Assembly: GCA_943736015.1 (NCBI GenBank)
Contig: OX031056.1
Span: 68,537,277 to 68,601,276, forward strand
DNA length: 64,000 nucleotides
Direction: 5' to 3'
Source: Tridacna crocea
Lineage: Eukaryota > Mollusca > Bivalvia > Cardiida > Cardiidae
Part shown: piece by piece, positions 1 to 9,845 of the stretch
Numbering within the stretch: position 1 is the first letter of the stretch
Layout of the letters: each line of letters starts with the position of its first letter
Made by a program: the position numbers and the translations under genes
The notes under the pieces: model-generated
What the model was told of the DNA's origin: nothing
What the model saw: only the letters and a program-made list of their open reading frames with translations
Databases searched by the model: none

Positions 1-105
1 TGGTAACCAGCATTTTCTCCTTTTCCCCACAATGTTTTCTACCCTTCACAAAACAAATTTCAAATTTTCAGTCATTTTAATTTTGTTGTCTGAAAATGCT
101 CCAGG
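1..105 (+). mobile_element. Family A hairpin MITE, right half, cut by the window edge
   Basis: Begins inside the apex (TGGTAACCAGCA) and continues through CTCCTTTTCCCCACAATG and the CAAATTTCAAATTTTCAG right body. It ends in the last intron bases 3' of the TRPC exon donor, about 60 bp from the splice site. Confidence 0.85.
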
Positions 106-166
106 CAAGCTGAAGCCATTTTCTATGACGAAAATAGACTCCACATACATCACTTTTTTCACTTAC

Positions 167-820
167 CTTGAATTCCTTTTCAATCTCAGCTAGCTTCATC
201 ATTTCTTGCCGAAGCTCGAACGTCGTCATGATAGGATCCGGACTGGAAAGTGCCATGTATGCCGGACTCGCCAGTGCTTTATAGGCGTTGAGCCGCGAGC
301 GCGATCTCTTCAGAGAGTCATAGTTCTGTTTCGTAACACAATCATTACACGTGCAGGATATGGGATGGGGTTTCTCTATTCTGTGATTCCGTGACAAAAA
401 CATTTGAATAATTTCGTGATTATTGTAATGGGCGGCCAGAATCAAAGGCGTTATGTCAGGCGGAAATTGACTTTTTTCGTCTGTCCGAAAAAACGCTTCC
501 CCTACGCCCAAACGTTTCAACTTATCCTCGCCCGCCATAAAATTCGGATGTTCCGTGATTATTTTCACGATTTTCGTGGCACCTTTGCTAATGGCGTGAA
601 GTAAGGATTCCTCGATACAGTTAAAACTGAGGTTATCCAATAATACTTCAATCACGTCCAGTTTTTCACTGTCGATGGCGAGGTGTAGCGCACTGCGACC
701 CATATAATCCAAACAGTTCACGTTCAAGTTGGTCTCCGCCGCATCCTCGACCGACTGCCGGACAATGCCAAGGTCACCAAGATAGGCGGCGTTCATGTAC
801 ACTCGCTCCTCATCTGTCAA
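167..820 (-). CDS. TRPC: TRPC-type cation channel, ankyrin repeat plus TRP_2 exon
   Basis: 654 nt exon, exactly 218 codons, phase 0 at both ends. The acceptor is TTTCTTTCCACAG (intron ends at 821) and the donor is AAG then GTAAGTGA (intron starts at 166). Residues 1-30 (LTDEERVYMNAAYLGDLG) form the first ankyrin-like unit; about 33-62 (DYMGRSALHLAIDSEKLDVI), 68-95 and 118-147 (DITPLILAAHYNNHEIIQMF) form three more. Residues 150-218 match the TRP_2 region that follows the repeats in canonical TRP channels (SRLNAYKALASPAYMALSS, then DPIMTTFELRQEM). His152, Cys156, Cys158 and Cys161 reproduce the spacing of the zinc site known in TRPC4/5. TRPC proteins are plasma-membrane, receptor- or phospholipase-C-operated calcium-permeable channels; the membrane and pore exons must lie beyond position 1. 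No stops or frameshifts are visible, so the exon looks functional. It could be a TRPC4/5-like or TRP-gamma-like paralogue; I cannot separate these. Confidence 0.93.
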
Positions 821-1010
821 CTGTGGAAAGAAAATAAAATTAAAATTTTGTCTTATTTTTTTTTCAGCTAATTTCATACGACCCTAAGGAAACAGACTTC
901 CAAAAACATTATGGGAAAAGGAAAAAATACTCATCTGTCAACTGTGGAAAGAAAGTAAATTTAGAATTTTATCTTATTTTTTATGAATTAAATTTTATAC
1001 GACCCTAAGG
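811..1010. repeat. 121-bp tandem duplication spanning the exon acceptor
   Basis: The block starting at 811 (last 10 bases of the exon edge, the CTGTGGAAAG acceptor complement and adjacent intron) recurs at 932, period 121. Both copies run on into ACGACCCTAAGGAAACAG, part of a family A element. A second, decoy 3' splice site therefore sits at about 942-943, upstream of the real one on the minus strand. Confidence 0.85.
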
Positions 1011-1198
1011 AAACAGGCTTCAGAAAACATTGAGGGAAAAGAAGAAAATGCTGGTAACCAGCATTTTCTCCTTTTCCCTCAATGTTTCTGCTGTTTTTAA
1101 GACATCAATATTTTTTTAGCTCCTGATTTTTGTTGGGTTTTTTTTAATCTCACTTTTATTTGGGCAAGTCAGAAATTTGTTTTGTTGTAAAGGGTTGA
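995..1198 (+). mobile_element. Family A hairpin MITE
   Basis: Copy in the TRPC intron. The hairpin arms carry a matched change: GAGGG on the left and CCCTC on the right, where most copies have GTGGG/CCCAC. The right end reads TTGTTGTAAAGGGTT. Confidence 0.8.
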
Positions 1199-1285
1199 AT
1201 AACGATTTACCAGATGGTAGAACTAGGCTCGCCCACACTGGTAGGATTTGCTGATGCCACAGGTACTTTGGCGCCAAGGATGAGA

Positions 1286-1400
1286 CTTTTCTTTGAAAAG
1301 GTAGAAAACATTATGGGAAGAGGACAAAAGTGCTTGTAACCTACATTTCTTTTTTTTTTTCCACAGTATTTTCAAAAGTGTTCTGCGCAATGTGTGAAAA
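1286..1400 (+). mobile_element. Decayed family A fragment
   Basis: GTAGAAAACATTATGGGAAG and a worn CTTGTAACC apex remain, but the arms no longer pair well. Old copy. Confidence 0.5.
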
Positions 1401-1983
1401 GGAATTATTGAAAATTTTGATCAAGGTTTTAACAGTCGGGACCCGGCTTCAGTTATATTGTAGAACGAGCCTGCAAACAGGCAGGTATTTTCAAACAGTC
1501 GCAAAAGTGACATCATCGATGAAAAAAGGGATGCGTTTTTATCCTTGTTGCAAGGAATCTGCTCGGAAGGTGTCGGACTTAATAGCAGACAAACAAAAAG
1601 CGATAGGGATGTCAGTTTACATGAAGCATGGACTTTTTGTTTGGTATCTTTTTCAATTGACCGTGTTCACCTCTCTGCTCTCAGTTTTCTGTCTTTGTAA
1701 TTAATATAATGAAACAAAAAAAGCAAATCGTCTGTAAGAAAAGACAACACAAAGACAATGTGTGACGACTATAAATCTGTAAAGCAAAGTTTGGCATATT
1801 CGAGTAATAATTCAACAAGGCACGAAATATGAGTGTGACGAATATTGTTTTCTCGCGGTACGAAGTAAAGCGAGAAATAGATGTTTTATTGATATTTACT
1901 CTCAGAAGATAATTTTAGCCTTTGTTGACATTCACGACATACCAAAACAAACACATAAAAGGTAAGAAAGGTAAAATACATCT
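1401..1983. other. Intronic sequence without recognised repeat
   Basis: A plus-strand frame of 124 codons runs across 1330-1704 but starts inside a decayed MITE and resembles no family I know, so I do not call it a gene. Otherwise AT-rich with nothing identifiable. Confidence 0.5.
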
Positions 1984-2239
1984 CTTCATTACATAGACAG
2001 TACAAAGGACATTTCAGCAGAACGGAATACCTGCTTCCCCTATTATTATGAAGTCAATCAACCGTAAAAAGACACTGATAGCATCTGAGAGTAATACTTT
2101 CTTTTTTAAATAAAATGCATTACTTCATTATATAGACTGTACAGCGCACATTTCAGCAGTAAGGACTACCTGTTTCCCCTATTATTATGAAGTCAGTCAA
2201 CTATAAAAAGACATTGACAGCGTCTGAGAGTAATACTTG
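1984..2239. repeat. Tandem duplication, 139-bp period
   Basis: The block starting CTTCATTACATAGACAGTAC at 1984 recurs at 2123 as CTTCATTATATAGACTGTAC. Both copies continue through CCCCTATTATTATGAAGTCA and end with CTGAGAGTAATACTT. Confidence 0.8.
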
Positions 2240-2328
2240 CTCCAAATACATGTATTTCTGTTGTACACGGGGCAACCCGTGCGGTATGTGTGTATGTTAA
2301 AGTCATTCTACCAGAGACTCTCTTGCAG

Positions 2329-2780
2329 ATAAGTCGTACTCAATTTCGCTTGATAGAGGACCACGTGGCGCCTTCACTATGCCTTCCGAAAAACAGTGAA
2401 ACATCTTCCGAAGGCTTATGGAGCAGTAACTAGTAGAACTGTTTTTAAACCTTGAAACCAACATAATGGATACATAGAGGAGTTCATCGGCGTAGGCAGA
2501 TAGCTATTAAGCTTGAAGATACATCCGACTTAATTTGGCGTAGTATAGAAAAGTACAAGAATCATCAATTTGCCGAGGATTCGGACGACGAACAGAAAAT
2601 TCCCCGGACTCAAATTCAGGCTGACTGCAGAAAACTAGGGAGAAGGGTTGAACACTATCCATATACCACGACACAGTCTTCTGCTACCACGGCATCTCCT
2701 ACCCATCGAAACAGGCAAATTAGATCGCCGACGCCATGGCGTGTGTTTCAAGACTTAGGAGACCTGGACAAAGGCAGTTG
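2329..2780 (+). CDS. Candidate 3'-terminal coding sequence (possibly relic), unknown product
   Basis: No ATG-started frame is long here, but one plus-strand frame is open twice. After a good acceptor (CTCTCTTGCAG, ending 2328), about 34 codons run to a stop near 2431. After in-frame stops, about 104 codons run from 2467 to a TGA ending at 2780. The longer part is polar with acidic and basic clusters (DTSDLIWRSIEKYKN, EDSDDEQKIPRTQ, PTPWRVFQDLGDLDKG). An AATAAA follows at 2857-2862. I do not recognise the protein. It lies antisense inside the TRPC intron, so it could be a nested gene's last exon, a decayed transposon ORF or a retrocopy. Codon composition looks more protein-like than the surroundings, but that is a visual judgement. 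Confidence 0.25.
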
Positions 2781-2856
2781 AAATGTAACTTGAGTGTATT
2801 GAAATTAGCAGCCCAAAACAGATAAGTACCGTTTTGTCAGATATTTTTTTTATGTG

Positions 2857-2862
2857 AATAAA
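2857..2862 (+). promoter_or_regulatory. AATAAA polyadenylation signal (candidate)
   Basis: Lies 77 bp after the stop at 2780. Such hexamers are frequent by chance in AT-rich DNA, so it only supports the candidate exon weakly. Confidence 0.3.
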
Positions 2863-2880
2863 GCAATACACTAGCCATTC

Positions 2881-3412
2881 TAAAGTCTCTCGGTAACAAC
2901 ATTACAGTACTGAATTGTTTGATTTGAGAAAGGTATAGCTAAGACACGTCTAAAGCAACTGCAATGGTTTCCTGACGGAAACAATACTTACATCAGGTTT
3001 CACACAACTCATGTCAAAAAAGGACAAAAGGTCCAGACTACCTCAATGACAAATGCTTCTTTTATTAGATATCGTCTGCGACTAACAATGGTCAAATTTC
3101 GCGAGTGATTGAGGTCTGCAGTTGTTCTGTTTGGCATTTATGTGTTTTTATTTGGTTTTCTGCAACTGCTTGAGGTTTGACCTCTCAAATGCTGGTTGAC
3201 GTCATAGATGATTTTTCTTTTCAACAGTTGGCTTACGGATCAAGACCAAACTGTCTCGATTATACAGTCTGACCAAAGATCTACAAAGCTCGACATCTTT
3301 TGAGTAATCTCTAACTGAAGTGACTTTATTATAGCCATATTTGGGTTTTTGCTATGAACAGAGCTCCAAATAAGAAGGGCTGGTGGTATTATAAATCCAT
3401 TATTTCTCTTTC
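2881..3412. other. Intronic stretch, nothing identified
   Basis: No long frame, hairpin or family member seen. Confidence 0.5.
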
Positions 3413-3487
3413 AAACCCTATGTTATGGGTACTCATTAGAATCGTCTCGATGAGACGATTCTAATGAGTACCCACAACATAGGGTTT
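3413..3487. mobile_element. Family I palindrome (about 75 bp)
   Basis: Near-perfect palindrome: AAACCCTATGTTATGGGTAC, CATTAGAATCGTCTCGATGA and the reverse complement. Two other copies lie at 21708 and 55557. Flanks are also shared (CATTATTTCTCTT on the left, ACTCCCTC on the right), so the palindrome is the core of a longer element of perhaps 250-300 bp. Confidence 0.85.
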
Positions 3488-5283
3488 AGTGTACAATAAT
3501 TAACATTTAATTTTGAAAGCAAAAATACTCCCTCAATCTGGAGCCCTGTATGAACATTAAATGTTCGTTTCCTATCTCGGCCCAGTACAGATTGACCGAT
3601 GGACTTCAGCACGAGTGACATAGGCATATTTCTTCCTTCAGATGACGTGTCAGATTTTCTGTATTCAAATCAAAGATATTTTCCATGTCATACCCTCCAT
3701 AGCTAGAACCCCTACTCGCAAAACATTCCACACTGAGTTATATTTCTTTATTCTAATCTTAAATTCCACGACTATCCTTTTGACTGGCTGAGATAGAGAG
3801 TTTTCGAATTTAGAGTTTGGGCAGTGTTTATAAATGGTTCTTGAATCCAGGCCCTGTCACGTAAACAGCGTGATAAAACCTAATTTGTAGGCTTCTTCTG
3901 GTCGCTAAACCCACAAAATACACGGTTATGTTCCTCTACCATTTTATATGACTTTTTTTTTTTAATTCATAACTTGTACGCAGATAAATCCATGCTAAAG
4001 ACAGCTCAAGTAAATAAATCATTTCATTGCGTTGATTTTCATTGTCATTCAAAGACTAACTACAATGCCATCTTATCCGGGTCGGACTTGATTTAGCCGA
4101 TCGGGGCAGTCTCTTTACTCCTTGCATTAGGATTCGTAAACAAGTGTAACAGAATAGCTGCTGCAGAATACTGCAGCATACCTTCCTCGTCCAAGGTGGT
4201 GCAGTCGGAGAAGTCACGTGACCTACTCCCCAAATAAATGGCAGAGAGATAAACAACGTCGGAATGTGAAGATCGCAGAAGATGGTTCTTTGATATGAAC
4301 GTCTTAGCAGGGCATCCGTATAAATTGCAAGCTGGTAATTTGTATACACGAATCATTAACTGAAGCAATAATTTGCAGCTTTTTGGAGATGTCATCAGAC
4401 CTCTCCACCAGTGTTGAGTTTAAAAAGCAGACTGTCTAAGAAATTGCTGTCTAAATCCATTTTCTTTGCGAAATACACTCTATTTCGTCATGATTTAATA
4501 AAAAAAAAAAACGAAATTAAAAAAAAACTGAAATATGTATGGTTTATTTTATTTGGCGGTTTTCAAGACATTTGTTCTATTGATTTGATTGCAAACGTAT
4601 ACTCTCTCATGATTGTATTTTTATAAAGCTGAATAATCTAAGAAAAGGGGAGGGAAAAAAAGAATTTCGTTAAAAAGAGAAAGGACTCCGCAGAAAAAGA
4701 TCATGCGACTTGGAAACGCGGGAAGAAGATCACATGATTTCCATGTACTGCATGTGAGGCTTGTACGCTGCGGGGTTCTTTTCCCTCTTTCGTTGAATGT
4801 CCAACTTGTTTGTTTACATGTACCAAAATATATTGAAATTAAAAACCAATAAACCATTTGTAAATATTGGTGCCGACCTTTCCTGGCTTCTTTTCTTCAT
4901 TCTTGGTCATCTTTAAGTATTCATCTCACTTGATTTATCTCGGGCGTACGCCATTTGCACGATATCACGTAATTTGGCATGCTACCCCGGTGCCGTCGGA
5001 GCGCTCTAAAAAATCAAATCAAGTCCACCCCCGATACGTTACGAAACGAATCGTTCAGAGCAAGATCTCAATTTGCCATGATAATTTCAATGTTTCTTTA
5101 AGTATCTAGGTCTACATGAGCCACAAAGTTACCCAACAGATGCCAGACAAAGGGAACTCTGTTTAGTCTGTTTCATAACGCGTATGTTTACATTTAACTT
5201 GACGGAAGAGAACACACTGTACACGAACATCATATAAACTATCATCGTGGACGGTTTTAATACTTTGCCAAACAACTGCTTGT
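3488..5283. other. Intronic stretch of 1.8 kb, nothing identified
   Basis: Overlapping minus-strand frames of 97 and 100 codons at 4056-4395 have no recognisable features. The right flank of family I occupies the first 80 bp or so. No other repeat family is visible. Confidence 0.45.
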
Positions 5284-5483
5284 TATAACGATCATGGGCC
5301 AAAAGGCTTTTGCAAACATTGTGGGGAAAAGGAGAAAATGCTGATAACCAGCATTTTCTCCTTTTCCCCACAATCTTTTCTTCCCTTCCACCAAAGTCCA
5401 CCATTAAAGCTACATACGATTAGCATTTGTAAATGCTTTCAATTTGGACAAGTTCAAAGTTTTATCGCCTTGTAAAGGATTAA
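5284..5483 (+). mobile_element. Family A hairpin MITE
   Basis: Hairpin with GTGGGGAAAAGG arms and one mismatch in the apex (CTGATAACCAG). The right end is GTAAAGGATTAA, shared with the next copy. Confidence 0.85.
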
Positions 5484-5692
5484 GTCTTTACCAAACGATT
5501 CCGAGTTTTCACGACCCTGAAAAAGAAGACTTGGAGCTTTAGCGGAAAAAGGAAGAGCATTTTATTCTTTCCCACAATGCTTTCTTCCCTATTAAGGTTG
5601 TACAGTTCATTGCTATGAAGTTCGATTTGTTGTCAGCAGTTAGTTTCCATTTGGAACAATCAACAAGTTGTTGTTTAGAAAAGGGTGAAGAC
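5480..5692 (+). mobile_element. Decayed family A copy abutting the previous one
   Basis: Starts at the shared TTAA (ATTAAGTCTTTACCAAACGA), retains CACGACCCTGAAAAAGAAG and ends near AGAAAAGGGTGAA. The hairpin has largely lost pairing. Confidence 0.65.
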
Positions 5693-6421
5693 TGGACTGC
5701 TTTCTCATTCATATTAAGGACTTGTTTATTTTCAAGTATTTTATTTATTTTCTATATTTTCTGTTGTACTAAGATTTATACCCGAAACTGACCTACCAAG
5801 CGATATTTCACGCTGCCTTCAACAGTATTTCAGTCATGATAAGGCAAGAACTCTCTTGATTATAATTATTTTTCAACCTGGGTTTCACGAGTAGCCTCGA
5901 GTTTCCGTATTCCGTGATGATAAGGAAACAATAAATAAAATTAAGAATTGAGAATAGAATATGAGCTGAAAATTACTTGCCTTCATTAAAAAAATAATTT
6001 TTGATCACTTTTATATGAAAAGAATAACTTAGATAACATTTTTTATGTTCATTGGGCATAAATGAAGAACATGCCGTCGGCCTTCTTGTGCAAATATGGC
6101 GTGACCTAATTCCGGTAGCACGGTAGTATTTACAGCAGAAAGTCGAAGATCTTTGCATTTTTTGAGAAGGAACACTATTTAGATTTAAGACAAAAGATCT
6201 TTTACAAAAGATTATTAGTTCATTTTCACCAGTATTTGTCTTGTATTTGTCTGAAATTCAAGATCAACACAACAATCGAATATTGGCATGGGATACGAGC
6301 AGAAATACCGTGTGACGTCATCAAACTATGTGCTTTACGAGATGTTCACAAAAATCACCGGTTCAAGGACAATCACGAAATAAGGACACCTGACGATACA
6401 GGAATGGGGCTCTGTAATGTC
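5693..6421. other. Intronic stretch, nothing identified
   Basis: AT-rich. A small AAAGATCTTTT palindrome near 6194 is the only structure. Confidence 0.5.
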
Positions 6422-6638
6422 TTAACACATATTACACAATCCCTAATATTGACGACCCTAAGAAAGAAGCTTTTAGAAAACGTTGTGGGAAAAGGAGAAA
6501 ATGCTGGTAACCAGCATTTTCTCCTTTTCCCCACAATGTTTTCTACCCTTCACAAAGCAAATTTCAAATTTTCAGTCACTTTTATTTTGTCGTCTGCAAA
6601 TGCTTTCGATTTGGACAAACCCTTTGGTAATGAGTTAA
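6422..6638 (+). mobile_element. Family A hairpin MITE, complete, 217 bp
   Basis: TTAA at both ends (TTAACACATATTACACAATC at the left, TTTGGTAATGAGTTAA at the right), central hairpin intact. It lies 306 bp downstream of the donor of the 5' TRPC exon. Confidence 0.92.
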
Positions 6639-6943
6639 CGAAGACTATTCTAACTTCAACAGAACTGCTAGCAGATGGATCGTACCCAGAGGCTTTGGAT
6701 TACGAATCGAATTTTTTCGCCTGTGAAAGCCATTTCCAACCCCATATCTGGTGACTCACGGGTAAATTGCGAAAAATAATGGGACATCCCCAGTGCTTTC
6801 AAAATGTTTCTTCCGTCAATATATAAGTTGTAATTATAGCAGGCGAGTGGAAATGATCAGTTATGGGAAAGGTCTATTTTCTTTTTTTTCGAAATATGTG
6901 TTTGGAGCTCTTTTAAAAGTGAAATACTTGGGTTTATATTTAC

Positions 6944-7034
6944 CTGTACGTCCTCAAAGTTTGTAAACAGAGAACCCTGGGAAGGCATGGCGGAGGATCT
7001 CTTGTGTTCGGCCGAAGATGCATACTCCCCGCCT
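6944..7034 (-). CDS. TRPC: TRPC-type channel, upstream (5') exon of the pair in this window
   Basis: Internal or first coding exon on the minus strand, 91 nt. The acceptor is a TTTTACAG with a T-rich tract (intron ends at 7035) and the donor is CAG followed by GTAAAT (intron starts at 6943). The exon begins with the last base of a split codon and ends in phase 0, giving about 30 residues (GGEYASSAEHKRSS, an AMPSQGSLFTNF stretch, then EDVQ). It joins without a frame change to the ankyrin exon at 820-167. The residues are polar, serine-rich and low in complexity, as expected for the variable segment ahead of the ankyrin repeats in TRPC proteins, so this exon alone would not identify the family. 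An ATG inside it (AMPSQ) could be the initiator, but the acceptor in front suggests at least one more 5' exon. The assignment to the same gene rests on strand, phase and proximity. Confidence 0.6.
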
Positions 7035-7282
7035 CTGTAAAATATAAAAAAGACAAAAGAATCAAGGATTGTACCTGTACTGTCTAGAAACAACTTATAT
7101 CATTGAACCTCTTACCAGACAAACGCAAGTTTTGACAGCTCTAAAAAAGAAGGTTTTTGAAAACATGTGTGCCTGAAAATCCTCGTAATTGTTGCTCTCT
7201 GTGTCGAGGACGAGGCTATAAGAATACAATTCATTACAGTAGGTGAATACGGTCCTAGACCGTTTAAACGTGAAGCCTTATC

Positions 7283-7511
7283 TTAACCCATTACCACACA
7301 ATCCCTACTTTTGACGACCCTGAGAAAGAAGCCTTTAGAAAACATTGTGGGAAAAGGAGAAAATGCTGGTAACCAGCATTTTCTCCTTTTCCCACAATGT
7401 TTTCTACACTTCACAAAACAAATTTCAAATTTTCAGTCACTTTTATTTTGTCGTCTGCAAATGCTTTCGATTTGGACAAACCTAAAATTTTGTTGCTTGG
7501 TGATGAGTTAA
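7283..7511 (+). mobile_element. Family A hairpin MITE, complete 229-bp reference copy
   Basis: Layout of the family: a TTAA target duplication; an imperfect terminal inverted repeat beginning CCCATTACCACACAATCC; the segment GACGACCCTGAGAAAGAAGC; a 66-bp near-perfect hairpin from GAAAACATTGTGGGAAAAGG to its complement with CTGGTAACCAG at the apex; a 110-bp right body (TTTGTCGTCTGCAAATGC); and a right end TGGTGATGAGTTAA. TTAA duplications with CCC-starting ends are typical of the piggyBac superfamily; assignment to it is inference. There is no coding capacity, so it would be moved by a transposase encoded elsewhere. Confidence 0.93.
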
Positions 7512-7878
7512 TTCACAATTTTCGCCAATGCAAAGCGTCACAGCTTTAACAGCCTTAAAATTCAAATAAGCTTGTAAACGCTCGAAATTTATTTTCTAGT
7601 ATTTCGTTAAATTTCAATCCTGGTTGTTTTAATACTTCCCCTGCTCTGCATTTTGACAATTTAATTTTCTTTTTTCGCGAGATATCTATTTTATCAAACA
7701 GAAGACGAACTATTTCAAGGTCACGTGGCTTTTCATTTATCAATCTTTCATCAAAGATCCAATTTTTTTGTACGGAATTTTTCAGAGAAATGCCGCTTAA
7801 ACCGCCAAAACATCTTTATATTCTGCAGTGGTTGTTGTTTCTTTTGTTGTGTGCGTTCCAAAATGAACAACTATAATG
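7512..7878. other. Sequence upstream of the 5' exon, nothing identified
   Basis: No frame of interest, no repeat family recognised. Confidence 0.5.
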
Positions 7879-7882
7879 CCTG

Positions 7883-8103
7883 TGTAATGCAGAGAAATGA
7901 CCCCCATTACAAAATGACCCACATTACAAAATGACCCATGGGTCATTTCTCTACATAGAGGAATTACCCATGGGTCATTTCTCATCGTAGAATAATGACC
8001 GGGGTCATTTTTCTACTTAGTGAAATAGCTTCTGGGGTCATTTCTCTACGTAGAAGAAGGACCCGGATCATATTGTAGGGGAGGATCATTTCTCTGCATA
8101 ACA
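7883..8103. mobile_element. Family G palindrome-array element with CCTG duplication
   Basis: Terminal inverted repeat TGTAATGCAGAGAAATGACC; right end GATCATTTCTCTGCATAACA. The interior alternates two small palindromes, TGACCCATGGGTCA and variants of TCTCTACGTAGAGA. CCTG precedes (7879-7882) and follows (8104-8107) the element, consistent with a 4-bp target duplication. Confidence 0.85.
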
Positions 8104-8107
8104 CCTG

Positions 8108-8362
8108 CAATACGCGAAAGGGGCATTCGAACATTTGCGTAAAGTATCGTCTCGGATCAGCCTATCCAGTCCGTGATAGCTGATCCGAGACGACACTATC
8201 CGATCGGTTGTGATATTTTATTTCACAGAAGACTACTTTAGGAAAAAGTCTAATATGGACGTAAAGTGCCGTCTCGGATTAGCCTGCGCGGACTGCGCAG
8301 GCTAATCCGAGACGGCACTTTACGCAAATGTCCGAATGCCCCTTTTTGCGTGTTGCAGAAAA
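8108..8362. mobile_element. Family F double-hairpin element
   Basis: Ends are inverted repeats (CAATACGCGAAAGGGGCATT and its counterpart GAATGCCCCTTTTTGCGTG). It contains two hairpins, one at 8140-8200 and a near-perfect one at 8261-8328 with the GC-rich apex CCTGCGCGGACTGCGCAGG and GTGCCGTCTCGG stems. It begins directly at the target duplication of the adjacent family G element. Confidence 0.85.
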
Positions 8363-8732
8363 ATTACTGCGCTCAAAAGTTATTCCATGTATTTTTTCTA
8401 GGTTAGAACCTACTTTATCGTAAAGTTTAGAAATCAAAAGAATGTTTACCATGCCTTGAAACTTTTATAACGTTATAACAGAATCTCAATTTAGGAACAA
8501 CTTCGGAGCCAAAATCAATAATCAAGCTTGCCTAAAATCAAAAATCGATATAGGAAAGTTCCAGCTTAACTACAGAATAAAAAAAACTTTTTTATCAAAT
8601 GTTAAACACGATTTTTAATATATTGGGAAGTTGTAAAGCGAAATCAGCCTCCACACGAGATTTAGTCTGATCTTGGCTTGATGCTGCTTTTAAACAGCGA
8701 TTACGTAATCGCTGTTTTAATGATATTGGTTT
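8363..8732. repeat. Unclassified sequence with 27-bp palindrome
   Basis: AAACAGCGATTACGTAATCG with its complement sits at 8692-8718. The palindrome plus the flank TAATGATATTGGTTTT recurs in inverted orientation at 12243-12300, so this is part of a dispersed repeat. Confidence 0.6.
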
Positions 8733-9283
8733 TTAAAGGTAGCCCTCCAGATTTTGGGACAAAAATTTTTCAAAAATGCAAAAAAAATCATCCTTATACT
8801 CCCATAGCCTTTTAATTTGCTTTCATGAAACCCCAGTAGTCGAAAACCATCCGATAACACGAGAAATTAGAGATTTTTTGTGGACGAGTATGACACCAAC
8901 GGGAGACACGTTCTATTTTTAGATTATCAATTCTCTCATTTAAATACAAGAAAACACAGACAAAGATTCAAACATCTGTCCGAAGAAGACAATATGGAAA
9001 ATAATTATTACATGTTTGTTATGTAATTGAATTTAAGCGTTATCAGTCACGTGCCAGTCATTTGACATTCCACAATGCTTTATTGATTTTTGGGGCGAAA
9101 TCTAAAAATAGCTTAAGAAGCTACGTAGCATTTTAAGGGAATACCACAAAAAAAAAAAAATTGTTTTTGTAATTTTATGATTCTTAATTATTGATGATTT
9201 GTATCGTTTTTTTATATAAATTTCAGTGATATATATATTTTTTAATTTGGTTTGATGTGAAAATTCTAAATACCCACCTTTAA
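8733..9283 (+). mobile_element. Family J TTAA element, 551 bp
   Basis: TTAAAGGTAGCCCTCCAGA at the left and TACCCACCTTTAA at the right give a short TIR with TTAA target duplications. An inverted full-length copy is at 30571-31134 and an internally deleted one at 41797-42145. No frame of note; non-autonomous. Confidence 0.85.
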
Positions 9284-9400
9284 CAGTTTGGATTTTTATT
9301 TATTGTTTAAGATGCACTATTGTGTCTTTTTGTAGGGGTGCATGACGGTTTTGCGTCATAATTAACTTTTGCATTTCGATGAATCTATATGCTCTTAAAG

Positions 9401-9463
9401 ACAATGCAGATCAAAATCGGATTGCACAAAACATGCAGTCTGATTTTTATCTACACAGTCCGA
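9401..9463. mobile_element. Family E palindrome, worn copy
   Basis: GCAGATCAAAATCGGATTGC, CACAAAACATG and the complementary arm to CTACACAGTCCG. Confidence 0.7.
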
Positions 9464-9712
9464 AGGAAATGAAAGAACTTATTCTAGAATTATATTCAAA
9501 ACATCGTCGGGTATCGAGCTAGACCGTGTCACTGGCAGTTATTTTTTTACGGCCAACGTGATCAAGGTTCGTGCACTACCATGCGGTAAAATGGTCATTA
9601 ATGGGGTAAAGGGTTGATCTGCAGGTATTGAGGAAAGATATCCTTGTGAACAAAAGAGAGATATTGCTCAAAACAAGGAACTACAGTCTTTTTTATTTTT
9701 GAATATCTTTTA

Positions 9713-9776
9713 ATTACAGCTTTTCAACCGATTTTCAAGCTATGCATAGCTTGAAAATCGGTTGATAAGCTGTAAT
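9713..9776. repeat. 64-bp near-perfect palindrome
   Basis: ATTACAGCTTTTCAACCGAT then TTTCAAGCTATGCATAGC, followed by the reverse complement. I see no other copy in the window. Confidence 0.85.
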
Positions 9777-9845
9777 CAAAAGTTAACAAATGCATTGCAT
9801 ATGCATACTTATTTAAATGATAAGAATTATATTTGTCTGCTTTTT

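Noticed and set aside
1330-1704. 124-codon plus-strand frame
   Set aside because: Starts in a decayed MITE, has no domain, and reads like AT-rich chance sequence.
4056-4395. Overlapping minus-strand frames of 97 and 100 codons
   Set aside because: No domain, no splice-site support, and no signal beyond chance.
6236-6754. 172-codon plus-strand frame, the second longest in the window
   Set aside because: Its middle is the family A hairpin read in frame (NVVGKGENAGNQHFLLFP). The flanks have no recognisable domain.
7883-8103. CRISPR-like spaced repeats in family G arrays
   Set aside because: Units are palindromic and contiguous without unique spacers, and the host is a eukaryote.
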